Assembly (NCBI RefSeq): GCF_932526225.1
Contig: NC_064035.1
Location: 1,549,501-1,613,500, forward strand
DNA length: 64,000 nt
Source of the DNA: Nematostella vectensis
Lineage: Eukaryota; Cnidaria; Anthozoa; Actiniaria; Edwardsiidae
Reading direction: 5' to 3'
The translations under genes were made by a program, and so were the position numbers. Positions 49,101 through 62,500 of the stretch are shown here, in pieces. Below the pieces are notes generated by a model. That model worked only from the letters and a program-made list of their open reading frames with translations. It ran no database searches and was not told the origin of the DNA. How positions within the stretch are numbered: the stretch's first letter is position 1; each line of letters opens with the position of its first letter.

Positions 49101-50344
49101 AGACACTATAATGGCTGAGCTCATCTCCACTAGACACTATAATGGCTGAGCTCATTTATCCTAGACACTATAATGGCTGAGCTCATCTCCACTAGACACT
49201 ATAATGGCTGAGCTCAACTCCACTAGACACTATAATGGCTGAGCTCATCTCCACTAGACACTATAATGGCTGAGCTCAACTCCACTAGACACTATAATGG
49301 CTGAGCTCATCTCCACTAGACACTATAATGGCTGAGCTCATCTCCCCTAGACAAAAAACTTTCTACCCAGTACTCCTCTGTCTTGAGTTACTTTAGAATC
49401 AAAGAAACATTAATTAGCTATAACTAAATAAAAGGGTTTATATTTTCAGTACCTTATTATGCCACGAAGAAACCCAGTTGCCATCCCAACTCTAGATATA
49501 TCAGTAAATCCTTGGTTAAAGCTACTTTGCAATGAGCTTTCTTTGCCAGCTTTCTTCCCAACAACATACCCTGTCTAGAATTAATGAGAATCAATGATCA
49601 TGTGAATTCCTAATACAGTCAACATAACCTATTTAGAAATGATGAGAATAATTGATCATGTGAACTCCTAATAAGTCAACGTACTCTGTCTAGAAATGAT
49701 GAGAGTCATTTCTTCCTGGCTAAGCTAGCCACAAGAAAAAGGAAATGCTCACGATCTACTTCCCAACCTCTAAAAAACATGGTGGTGAGACAGTATTACA
49801 GCGAGACACGGCCTGATTTAAATGCTCACAGTGTTTGAATGGGACAATTTTTTAACACCGTTTTTTCAAAGGTCTCTTTATTCATTAAATTCACACAGTG
49901 TGGCCGTAGTAATGCCTTTAGGTTGCTGGTGCTTGGGTTTTTTATCTACTGTGGTTGGTCTTGTGGGAACAATAGAATCGCCATTGTGCCATGGTCAGAG
50001 CCCCATAGACCTGAAACATGTCACTTTTTTCTATATCCACTGATCAACGTCTATTCAAGCTTATAAGCTTATTCACAAAAGGTGGCCTAGAAGAGATTTG
50101 GTAAGGTTATTATACCGTAGATAACACTGGTTCCAGAGGATCCTTTCTCTCTCGTGGGAGCCACTGGAACCAGAGTAACCGAAGAGTAACAAAGTAGAAG
50201 TTTACTACAGGCTAAAACATAATAAGATAGAAAGAAGCTTATCAATGGCTCAACATAAGTTTTCACCTTTTCGTGGGTATCTTTCAATTTTCTGAACTCA
50301 ACCTCCCGCTCCGCTTCGCCGTCAGAATCAAGTTCGTCCGCCAT
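46120..50344 (-). CDS. YAE1: YAE1, Fe-S cluster assembly adaptor for ABCE1 maturation, complete, 3 coding exons
   Basis: Exons (minus): 50344-50267, 49574-49453, 46543-46120; 207 aa (human YAE1: 226). Exon 2 encodes the family's signature Gly-rich YAE1 motif: TGYVVGKKAGKESSLQSSFN then QGFTDISRVGMATGFLRG, i.e. GYxxG, LQxxFNxGF and spaced Gly residues. In the known pathway, YAE1 with LTO1 recruits the cytosolic Fe-S targeting complex to the ribosome-recycling ATPase ABCE1/Rli1. The C-terminal exon is poorly conserved, as in other species, with several Cys. I chose the ATG at 50344 (MADELDSDGE) for its strong AACATGG context; an in-frame ATG at 50356 would add four residues. The gene is divergent from CDK12/13. 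Exon 3 acceptor choice (TTCTACAG at 46544) is supported by frame only. Confidence 0.9.
46915..49355. repeat. 31-bp satellite, about 79 copies (YAE1 intron 2)
   Basis: The unit is CACTATAATGGCTGAGCTCA then TCTCCACTAGA. Variants (CCCATC, TTTATCC, CAACTCC) are interspersed in recurring patterns, suggesting block duplication. It starts about 100 bp downstream of the exon 2 donor on the gene strand. Confidence 0.97.
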
Positions 50345-50584
50345 GTTGGATTCCATGCGCGGCAATCTGCGCATGCGCATGTGATTGCCTTTCGTGATTT
50401 CAATATGGCGGACTTTTGACGGATCTCTAATGCCATCCAAAAATCCGTTTCCATCGCCTTTCCCTTAACACCACAGCATTTTCATCATATAAAAATGAGC
50501 TAGGAGAGTGTCACTCAATATGATTAACAGACTATTTCAGATATATTTAACGATGTGATTGAATTTACACATATTGTTTCGAAG
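50345..50584. promoter_or_regulatory. Bidirectional promoter between YAE1 and CDK12/13
   Basis: Only 240 bp separate the two start codons of these divergent genes. The interval must hold both 5' UTRs and the promoter(s). It contains a CGCGCATG/GCGCATGCGCATG motif (50355-50382) like an NRF-1 palindrome and an AATATGGCGG motif (50401-50410) like a YY1 site; both are typical of housekeeping TATA-less promoters. A very short upstream ATG-TGA lies at 50553. Confidence 0.6.
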
Positions 50585-53500
50585 ATGCCGAGCTCTCGAC
50601 ATGAAAAAGTTCGTAGCCCCAATGCAGCACGAAACCATAGCAAAAAATCCTCTCATAAGCCAAAGAAAAGTAAGAAAAAATCTAGACAGGGGAACTCGAC
50701 TGAAAAGCTCAAAGAGCAATATGAGGATATATCATCTGCCTCTGAAGAGCCAGAGCCCGAACGAAAGTATAGTTCAATCTCTCGAAGCCCTTCACCCACT
50801 GTGGTGAAAAAAGCAAAATCAAATGAAAAGAAAAAGAAACCGAGAAAGGACAGTTCAAATTCCGACACGAAAAAGAAGCATAAAAGGAAAGGAAAGTCAT
50901 CAGGGCCTGACGATGGTAACCGTACAACAGGATCTCTCTCGCCCGTGTCGAAATCAAGATGGAAGGAGCGAACACCGTCCGACTCGACGCCAAGCAAATC
51001 CAGAGACTCATTTCGTCACGTTCCGATAGTATCCCCGCCACTGGAGGAGCCGGTATCGCCTCCATTACCGTGGGCTTATAGGAAACATTCGCCAAGCGTC
51101 AGCCCCCCCATTTACAAGGGAAGGGAACAGCTCAAATCAAAGTCACCTAAGAGGACTTGGTCTAATTCACCATTTAGGCATAAATCAAGATCACCGTTTC
51201 GTTCACCACAAAAGGAAAGGATACCACATCAATCTCCAGAAAGGCTACCTTCATGGTCACCTGTACGACAGTCTCCTTTCAACAAGACTCATAGGAGGTT
51301 GTCTCCTCCAAGGCGTTCACCATCTCCATACAGGAATATGAGAATTAAAAGTCGTAGTCCTTCGCCCTACTGGGGGTCTCGACAGAGAAGCTTGACACCA
51401 CCAGCATATCGAAAATCCAGACATCGGAGTAGATCCTTGTCACCATACCGTAAAAAGTACAGCCGTTCACCTTCTCCATATTGGACATCAGTAAACAGGG
51501 TGCGCTCACCAATAAGGCCTTCAAGGCCTAGGGTGTCCCCTGTCTATAATTCATCATCTCAGAAGACTTCTAGTAAGAAAGGATATTCACAAAAACCCTC
51601 ATCCTCAAGAGATAGTTATGACAGGAGGGAGAGCAGGAATTCAGAATCCAAACCCTCTTCATCCTCCTCTAAGAATAGAAATACTGGCTTGGAGAGGGGA
51701 AGAGTACAGGACTTTGGTAGAGATAGAAGGGACTACTCCAGTGACAAAAACAGAAAAGAGGTACCTAAAACCATGAAGGTTCATCAGGACTTTGGCAACT
51801 CAAATGATGTTAGAAAGACTAGTACAGTTAGTAATTCCAAAGAGAAAAAGCCCCCCGCACCACTACCTAAAGCACATAATGAGAAAATAGCACCTTTACC
51901 TTCTTTGAGAGCATCAGCAGCAACTCTCCCCCCCTTGCCATCCGACGAGCCACCTCCCCTCCCTCCAGATGAAGAGAAGCCTCCTCCACCGCCAGCACCT
52001 GCGCTGCCACCATTACCCCTGCCTCCGGAACTGCCTGGTTCCCCCGGGGACTCTCCTCCTGCTACCTCGCCTAAACAGCCACCATTACCTCCTAAACATA
52101 GCAATGGCCCGCCTCTTAGACAGACTCCAATGTCAAGCAGCCTGAGTGCTACCCCCGTTTCTACTCCTGATACAACGCCTAGGACGCCTGCTGACCCAGA
52201 GTGGGGTGAGCGTTGTGTTGACATGTTTGATATCATAGAACAGATTGGAGAAGGCACTTATGGGCAGGTGTACAAAGCTAAAGACAAGATCACAGGTATG
52301 TTTTTGTAGTATGTGTTTGTCTGTTTACACTGGTTTTATAGGTATGTTTTTGGAGTATGTGTTTGTCTGTTTACACTGGTTTTATGAGTATGTTCCTGGT
52401 GTATGTGTTTGTCTGTTTACACTGGTTTTAAAGGTATGTTCCTGGTGTATGTATTTGTCTGTTTACACTGGTCTTATAGGTATGTTCCTGGTGTATGTAT
52501 TTGTCTGTTTACACTGGTCTTATAGGTATGTTCCTGGTGTATGTATTTGTCTGTTTACACTGGTTTTATAGGTATGTTCCTGGTGTATGTGTTTGTCTGT
52601 TTACACTGGTTTTATGAGTATGTTCCTGGTGTATGTGTTTGTCTGTTTACACTGGTTTTATGAGTATGTTCCTGGTGTATGTATTTGTCTGTTTACACTG
52701 GTTTTATGAGTATGTTCCTGGTGTATGTGTTTGTCTGTTTACACTGGTTTTATAGGTATGTTCCTGGTGTATGTATTTGTCTGTTTACACTGGTATTATA
52801 GGTATGTTCCTGGTGTATGTGTTTGTCTGTTTACACTGGTTTTATGAGTATGTTCCTGGTGTATGTATTTGTCTGTTTACACTGGTTTTATGAGTATGTT
52901 CCTGGTGTATGTGTTTGTCTGTTTACACTGGTCTTATAGGTATGTTCCTGGTGTATGTGTTTGTCTGTTTACACTGGTTTTATAGCTATGTTCCTGGAGT
53001 ATGTGTTTGTCTGTTTACACTGGTTTTATAGGTATGTTCCTGGTGTATGTATTTGTCTGTTTACACTGGTTTTATAGGTATGTTCCTGGTGTATGTGTTT
53101 GTCTGTTTACACTGGTTTTATGAGTATGTTCCTGGTGTATGTGTTTGTCTGTTTACACTGGTTTTATAGGTATGTTCCTGGTGTATGTGTTTGTCTGTTT
53201 ACACTGGTTTTATGAGTATGTTCCTGGTGTATGTATTTGTCTGTTTATACTGGTCTTATAGGTATGTTCCTGGTGTATGTGTTTGTCTGTTTACACTGGT
53301 TCTATAGGTATGTTCCTGGTGTATGTGTTTGTCTGTTTACACTGGTTTTATAGGTATGTTCCTGGAGTATGTATTTGTCTGTTTACACTGGTTTTATGAG
53401 TATGTTCCTGGTGTATGTGTTTGTCTGTTTACACTGGTTTTATGAGTATGTTCCTGGTGTATGTGTTTGTCTGTTTACACTGGTTTTATAGGTATGTTCC

Positions 53501-56500
53501 TGGTGTATGTGTTTGTCTGTTTACACTGGTTTTATGAGTATGTTCCTGGTGTATGTATTTGTCTGTTTATACTGGTCTTATAGGTATGTTCCTGGTGTAT
53601 GTGTTTGTCTGTTTACACTGGTTTTATAGGTATGTTCCTGGTGTATGTGTTTGTCTGTTTACACTGGTTTTATAGGTATGTTCCTGGAGTATGTATTTGT
53701 CTGTTTACACTGGTTTTATGAGTATGTTCCTGGTGTATGTATTTGTCTGTTTACACTGGTCTTATAGGTATGTTCCTGGTGTATGTGTTTGTCTTTTTAC
53801 ACTGGTTTTATAGGTATGTTCCTGGAGTATGTATTTGTCTGTTTACACTGGTTTTATGAGTATGTTCCTGGTGTATGTATTTGTGTGTTTACACTGGTCT
53901 TATAGGTATGTTCCTGGGGTATGTGTTTGTCTGTTTACACTGGTTTTATGAGTAACACTTTCCCATTTAAAAATGTACTTTCCCATTTAAATGTGTACTT
54001 TTGCGAGAGCATTGTTTTCACGTCCTCAAAACGCGGGTCAACCAATCAGAGACCATCACTTCAATAGCCTTAATTCAACACGTCTGGAAAACGCCAGTCA
54101 GCCAATGAAATGATCTTGAAATTTGAGCCTTCGTGATTCTGCGTTCTTCCACGCGACTTGACCAATCACACCGAATCATTCTTATCCAGCAAAAAGGTCA
54201 ATACAAATAGCCTTCTGTCAACAGATGCAGATTGCCGGTGATAACGATAATTGACGCGGACTAGGGGTCAGAAGAGATCAAAAGGAGAAGATGACTTTAG
54301 AAAATAAAAGGAGTAGCCTTACATCTTTAAAACTACGTATAGTACTTGAACTTTAACAAGTCATTAAACAAGCTATTTCTAAAACCAACACCAAGGACGC
54401 TCGAATTGGCTTACCCTAGTAATGACCTTTTTCTTCTTTGCACAGCTCTCCCAGAATCTCTTTTCGCTATACCAAATATGTCATGTCTTTCTGTGAACAA
54501 TTCACCAAGTGGATATTTTTAGTGTTCCCAGGTCGGACTAATTATACTTGATCTCAATGAACCAAAGACTTGTGATGGCGCGAAACGAAATTGGCGCCCT
54601 TTTAGTCCCGTGGCTTGGCTACAATCCCGGCTGTATCCAGCCCAAATTTGTCTGCATCCAAATCAAATATTGTTCTTTTTGCCGTCGGTTTCATCCAAGA
54701 ATGACCCATTCGTATTGTTCTCATTATAAAAAGATGCAGGAGAGAAATCTTCACGCTGCACATGATGCCGTGTAACACGAGATCTCAGGGTATGGAATGA
54801 ATTGATAAACAATTTACTGTTTCAACAGATTCGGATTATACAGCAAATCAAAGTGCGTTTTCGAACGCAGAACGTGCAATCTGTAATATAGGTGAACTCG
54901 AAAAATACCATCGTGTTTCGAAGCAATCACATACGTAAAACCCCTTTAATAAAGCAAACCTATAACTACTGAAACATCTCACCGAAACTTGAAAGAGAAA
55001 GATAGTATACAACATCATCATTTATTACAAGGAGAACGAATAAAAGCCAATCACATTCCCAATCAGTGCGTTTGCAGACGCAACGAGTGTCTAGGATCGA
55101 TTTACAAATATACATAGGCATGGAAAGCCGGTAAAATTTTTTGTGTACTATGTATCTAAAGTGACTAGCCTCTAAACAATATATCGGCGTTTTCTTACTT
55201 TGTAAGTCAAGCACGCAAAATGTTTTGTTCGTTTCACAGAGATTGGACATAGCCATGCGTTATATTTTCTTCTCGATAGACACTCAAGAGTAGGCTTTGA
55301 AAACAAACCGGAAACTGTGCGTTTTAAAGACGCAGGCTAGTCAATAGTGTGAAAGAATCTAATTTTCGGTACGAGAAACACATTATGGCGTTTGTAATAG
55401 GTTGTTAGAAGACGAGGTTGATACAACTTTCTTATTCAAACATCAAAAGCAAGCTGTTATAAGTTGATTTACGTCTAGTTATGTGCTTTGGGAAAGCACC
55501 CGACTCCGGGACAGATGGAGCACCAAAGGTTGAGCTCTCTGTTGGTGGTCATATGATATGATTAAAAAACTGCTATCTTGTAGGCTAGGAGATAAAGCCC
55601 GAGCTAGGGAGCTTTGCTCTTGGCACACAAGCATTCCAAGCACCAGTCGAGCAAAAGAGCGCAATTCGATGCACATAATATAATTCTAGAGAAAAATCAA
55701 AAGATTTAAACAGATAATCTGTTTAAAAGAATTTAGCCTATTATCATCCTACAGTATCGTAGATTCATGCATAGGAACAGTCGGATATTACAGCTTGGTG
55801 TTACATTTTTTCAACTTGACAAAGTTAGCATGTGGGAGGCCCAGCACCTATACCCACGGCTATTTACTCAAGTTGTGGTTGCTTCGAAACACGATGGTAT
55901 TTTTCGAGTTCATCTATATTACAGATTGCACGTTCTGCGTTCGAAAACGCACTTACTACGTTTTGATTTGCTGTATAATCAGAATCTGTCAATATTTAAT
56001 TGCAACAACAGCAAATTGTTTATCAATTCATTCCATACCCTGAGATCTCGTGTTACACGGCATCATGTGCAGCGTGAGCTAGATCTTTTTATAATGAGAA
56101 CAATACGAATGGGTCATTCTTGGAGGGAACCAATTGCAAAAAGAACGTGCAATCTGTAATATACGTAAGGGGTAACGATGGGTACCTTAAAATTTCGAAA
56201 ATCTCGCAAAAATTTCGCAAAGTCCCCGAATCTCGGCGTTTTTACGGAAGTCTTGAAGTCTCGTTTTCCCCCCCGACATTTTAGGGTCTTGGAGCCTCTT
56301 TTTCTACCACGTTATCGGAGTCTCTGTTAAACGCGATCTGTTTTATGTCGTTACTGCTAAGGGTTTCCCTCTTTTTCAAGTCTCGAGTCTTAAGCCTTTC
56401 CGCTCTAGCTATTCTTTTTCAAGTAATGTTTATGTCATACCTCGAGCAAGTTATCTGATGTCCGAACACAAGGTAGTAAAAGCTCGGACACGGATTCCGA

Positions 56501-59500
56501 AATTTGACTTAAAGTCTCGGGCTCGGATTCTAAAACGCGGTCTTGGCGCCTCGGCAAATCTCGAACTTACTCATCGCTACCCCTAAAAGGGGTCTCTAGA
56601 ACGCGCCAACATCCCAAAACATCGGCTTTATTCTCAGAGCGTATTGTTCACTGTTTATTGGCAGCAAAATGTCTAGTTCTCGGATAAACAACTACTTTTG
56701 GAAAACAGTAATCTGGCGGTGTTTAAAGTTTGCGAGGATATAATATTTTCACTGCCTTTCCATGCCTATATCTGTCTCTTGATCTCATGCTTGCATGAAT
56801 ATCTAGACCGTTGCATTTTCGAACGCACTAATAGACATGCGATTGGTTTTATCCTAAGGGATAAATTACTTGACATTGTTATTTATACCCTGCTTATACT
56901 CAAGCTCACCAAACTATAGACAAAAATGCTCAATGAAATAAATTGTAGTCCACTACTTTGAATGTAAGCCCAGGATGGTGACATGAATGTAGGAAATATT
57001 ATGAACTTATACCCAAAATAAAGCAAACCAAAAGCACATAGCTAGCTTTAAAGACGTAAATCAACTATAAATCAACTAATAACAGCTTGCTTTGATGTTT
57101 GAACAAGAAAAATTATATCATGTCCTTACAAGCAATTACAAGCGCCATGTGTTTCTTGTACCGAAAATTAGATTCTTCTACACTATTGACTAGCCTGCGT
57201 CTTTAAAACGCACACTTTCCGGTTTGTTCGGGCCTTATCTCCTAGCTTACAAGATAGCAGTTTTTTAATCATATCATATGACCACCAACAGAGAGCTCAA
57301 CCTTTGGTGCTCCATCTGTCCAGGAGTCGGGTGCTTTCCCAAAGCACATAACTAGACGTAAATCAACTTATAACAGCTTGCTTTTGATGTTTGAATAAGA
57401 AAGTTGTATCAACCTCGTCTTCTAACAACCAATTACAAACGCCATAATGTGTTTCTCGTACCGAAAATTAGATTCTTTCACACTATTGACTAGCCTGCGT
57501 CTTTAAAACGCACACTTTCCGGTTTGTTTTCAAAGCCTACTCTTGAGTGTCTATCGGGAAGTATAACGCATGGCTATGTCCGATCTCTGTGAAATGAACA
57601 AAACATTTTGCGTGCTTGACTTACAAGTAAGAAAACGCCGATATATTGTTTAAAGGCTAGTCACTTTAGATACATAGTACACTAAAATTTTTACCGGCTT
57701 TCCATGCCTATGTATCTTTGTAAATCGATCCTAGACACTCGTTGCGTCTGCAAACGCACTGATTGGGAATGTGATTGGCTTTTATTCGTTCTCCTTGTAT
57801 AAAATGATGATGTTGTATACTATCTTTCTCTTTCACGTTTCGGTGAGATGTTTCAGTAGTTATAGGTTTGCTTTATTAAAGGGGTTTTCCGTATGTGATT
57901 GCTTCGAAACACGATGGTATTTTTCGAGTTCACCTATATTACAGATTGCACGTTCTGCGTTCGAAAACGCACTTGGATTTGCTGTATAATCCGAATCTGT
58001 TGAAACAGTAATATGTTTATTAATTCATTCCATACCCTGAGATCTCGTGTTACACGGCATCATTTGCAGCGTGAGCTAGAAGATTTCTCTCCTGCATCTT
58101 TTTATAATGAGAACAATACGAATGGGTCATTCTTGGATGAAACCGACGGCAAAAAGAACAATATTTGATTTGGATGCAGACAAATTTGGGCTGGATACAG
58201 CCGGGATTGTAGCCAAGCCACGGGACTAAAAGGGCGCCAATTTCGTTTCGCGCCATCTTTGGTTCATTAAGATCAAGTATGATTAGTCCGACCTGGGAAC
58301 ACTAAAAATATCCACTTGGTGAATTGTTCACAGAAAGACATGACATATTTGGTATAGCGAAAAGAGATTCTGGGAGAGCTGTGCAAAGAAGAAAAAGGTC
58401 ATTACTAGGGTAAGCCAATTCGAGTGTCCTTGGTGTTGGTTTTAGAAATAGCTTGTTTAATGACTTGTTAAAGTTCAAGTACCATACGAAGTTTTGAAGA
58501 TGTATGGCTACTCCTTTTATTTTCTAAAGTCATCTTCTCCATTTGATCTCTTCTGACCCCTAGTCCGCGTTAATTATCGTTATCACCGGCAATCTGCATC
58601 TGTTGACAGAAGGCTATTTGTATTGACCTTTTTGCTGGATAAGAATGATTCCGTGTGATTGGTCAAGTCGCGTCGAAGAACGCAGAATCACGAGGGCTCA
58701 AATTTCAAGATCATTTTATTGGCTGACTGGCGTTCTCCAGACGCCTTGAATTAAGGCTATTGAAGTGACGGTCTCTTATTGGTTGACCCGCGTTTTGAGG
58801 ACGTGAAAACAACGCTCTCGCAAAAGTACACATTTAAATGGGAAAGTACATTTTTAAATGGGAAAGTGTTGAGTATGTTCCTGGTGTATGTGTTTGTCTG
58901 TTTACACTGGTTTTATAGGTATGTTCCTGGAGTATGTATTTGTCTGTTTACACTGGTTTTATGAGTATGTTCCTGGTGTATGTGTTTGTCTGTTTACACT
59001 GGTTTTATGAGTATGTTCCTGGTGTATGTGTTTGTCTGTTTACACTGGTTTTATAGGTATGTTCCTGGTGTATGTGTTTGTCTGTTTACACTGGTTTTAT
59101 GAGTATGTTCCTGGTGTATGTATTTGTCTGTTTATACTGGTCTTATAGGTATGTTCCTGGTGTATGTGTTTGTCTGTTTACACTGGTTTTATAGGTATGT
59201 TCCTGGTGTATGTGTTTGTCTGTTTACACTGGTTTTATAGGTATGTTCCTGGGGTATGTATTTGTCTGTTTACACTGGTTTTATGAGTATGTTCCTGGTG
59301 TATGTATTTGTCTGTTTACACTGGTCTTATAGGTATGTTCCTGGTGTATGTGTTTGTCTTTTTACACTGGTTTTATAGGTATGTTCCTGGAGTATGTATT
59401 TGTCTGTTTACACTGGTTTTATGAGTATGTTCCTGGTGTATGTATTTGTGTGTTTACACTGGTCTTATAGGTATGTTCCTGGGGTATGTGTTTGTCTGTT

Positions 59501-62500
59501 TACACTGGTTTTATGAGTATGTTCCTGGTGTATGTATTTGTCTGTTTACACTGGTCTTATAGGTATGTTCCTGGTGTATGTGTTTGTCTGTTTACACTGG
59601 TTTTATGAGTATGTTCCTGGTGTATGTATTTGTCTGTTTACACTGGTTTTATAGGTATGTTTCTGGTGTATGTATTTGTCTGTTTACACTGGTTTTATAG
59701 GTATGTTCCTGGTGTATGTATTTGTCTGTTTACACTGGTTTTATGAGTATGTTCCTGGTGTATGTATTTGTCTGTTTACACTGGTCTTATAGGTATGTTC
59801 CTGGTGTATGTATTTGTCTGTTTACACTGGTTTTATGAGTATGTTCCTGGTGTATGTGTTTGTCTGTTTACACTGGTTTTATAGGTATGTTCCTGGTGTA
59901 TGTGTTTGTCTGTTTACACTGGTTTTATGAGTATGTTCCTGGTGTATGTGTTTGTCTGTTTACACTGGTTTTATAGGTATGTTCCTGGAGTATGAATTTG
60001 TCTGTTTACACTGGTATTATAGGTATGTTCCTGGTGTATGTATATGTCTGTTTACACTGGTTTTATAGGTATGTTCCTGGTGTATGTGTTTGTCTGTTTA
60101 CACTGGTTTTATAGCTATGTTCCTGGAGTATGTGTTTGTCTGTTTACACTGGTTTTATAGGTATGTTTCTGGTGTATGTATTTGTCTGTTTACACTGGTT
60201 TTATAGGTATGTTCCTGGTGTATGTATTTGTCTGTTTACACTAGTTTTATGAGTATGTTCCTGGTGTATGTGTTTGTCTGTTTACACTGGTTTTATGAGT
60301 ATGTTCCTGGTGTATGTATTTGTCTGTTTACACTGGTTTTATGAGTATGTTCCTGGTGTATGTGTTTGTCTGTTTACACTGGTATTATAGGTATGTTCCT
60401 GGTGTATGTATATGTCTGTTTACACTGGTTTTATAGGTATGTTCCTGGTGTTTGTGTTTGTCTGTTTACACTGTTTTTTTTTTGGTGTTTTATATTCTTC
60501 ATACAGTATATTTGTCTGTTTACACTAGTGTTCTTGGGTGTATTTGTCTGTTTACACTAGTGTTCTTGGGTGTATTTGTCTGTTTACACTAGTGTTCTTG
60601 GGTGTATTTGTCTGTTTACACTAGTGTTCTTGGGTGTATTTGTCTGTTTACACTAGTGTTCTTGGGTGTATTTGTCTGTTTACACTAGTGTTCTTGGGTG
60701 TATTTGTCTGTTTACACTAGTGTTCTTGGGTGTATTTGTCTGTTTACACTAGTGTTCTTGGGTGTATTTGTCTGTTTACACTAGTGTTCTTGGGTATATT
60801 TGTCTGTTTACACTAGTGTTCTTGGTGTATTTGTCTGTTTACACTAGTGTTCTTGGGTATATTTGTCTGTTTACACTAGTGTTCTTGGGTGTATTTGTCT
60901 GTTTACACTAGTGTTCTTGGTGTATTTGTCTGTTTACACTAGTGTTCTTGGTGTATTTGTCTGTTTACACTAGTGTTCTTGGGTATATTTGTCTGTTTAC
61001 ACTAGTGTTCTTGGTGTATTTGTCTGTTTACACTAGTGTTCTTGGTGTATATTAGTCTGTCTACACAAAGTCGATTAGGATTAGAAGAGGGCCTGAGCTT
61101 AATTCTTTTGTCTTTGTGATAATTGGGATGTTAAAGATTTATTGGTCCCCCTGGTCCCCAACATCAAGCTATTCTTGTTTTTTTCTGTCTCTATTGTGTT
61201 CTATTTTTACGTTTTTACATAACCATGTGCAAGCAAAACAAACAGGAAATAATCCAGTGTTTGTTACAACAGCTAGATAATCTTCACTTGTGTGACAACT
61301 ACAAAGGTTTTACTGTTTGCATTTGCATGGCATTGATTTTTTTTGTCCAATTTTCTAGTACTGTATTCCAATGTCTCACCAAGGAATGCTTATTTTACTC
61401 TAGGGGAATTAGTGGGCTTGAAGAAAGTCAGGACGGACAATGAAAAGGAGGGCTTTCCTATTACTGCTGTAAGGGAGATCAAGATTCTGTGCCAGCTCAA
61501 TCATCCTAACATTATCAACCTCAAGGAAATAGTCACTGATAAGCCAAATGCTTTGGACTTTAGAAAGGATAAGGGTATGTAAATATTTAATGGTCACAAA
61601 TCCTGATTTTTACATTGATGTTGCGAATATGCCCAAATCACATGTGAATAATGTTGGCTTTTGAAGCATCAGGAGTGACCAGTAATTACTTAGCCACCCT
61701 CTTTCTTTCACTTTAGGTGCATTCTATCTTGTATTTGAATACATGGACCATGACCTGATGGGCCTGCTAGAGTCTGGTCTCGTCCATCTCACAGAAGACC
61801 ATATCAAGTCATTCATCAGGCAGTTATTAGATGGACTGAACTACTGTCACAAGAAGAACTTTCTTCACCGTGATATTAAATGCTCAAACATCTTGCTCAA
61901 CAACAAGTAATAGTTTATTTTTATTGAATATTATTCAATTATTTAATATTTTACTGTCACAGCTTTTACAGTCAATATAAAGATCAACTGTTTGATCTGT
62001 TTGTTCCCAGGGGTGAGATCAAGCTGGCCGATTTTGGCCTTGCAAGGCTGTATGAAGCCGATGAAAGGTGTGTTTAACCACGTTCTAAGTGACTGCTATG
62101 TTGCTGGGAGTATAAACCATACTGTATTCTTGCAATGCTAAGATGGATCATTTTCTTATTTGTGCAGAAGACCGTATACCAATAAGGTGATCACGTTATG
62201 GTATAGACCTCCTGAGTTGTTACTTGGTGAGGAGAGATATGGACCCGGCATAGATATATGGAGCGTTGGGTGAGTTAATTGACTTGCCTCTCAACATCAA
62301 TGTTGTATGTTTATTTATTTAGAGAATTTCATCACATTTATAAACAGCACTATACTATACTTAGCACAATATTAAACAAATAGAAACAAATGTGTTAAAA
62401 GTGTTAAGCAAACAAACATCTGGGTCCAACACCATTTTGTGATTTTTATATGCATATACTCTCACCCACTTGCAAAATGTGTTTAACGTTTTCCTTGAAA

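Noticed and set aside
46915-49355. CRISPR-like regularly spaced repeats
   Set aside because: The whole 31-bp unit is repeated with no unique spacers, and it sits in an animal gene intron.
54548-58256. Mirrored about 70-aa frames ([19 protein letters not shown]) as a conserved small protein
   Set aside because: Both copies lie in the inverted arms of the foldback element, so their similarity is explained by the palindrome; no other evidence of coding.
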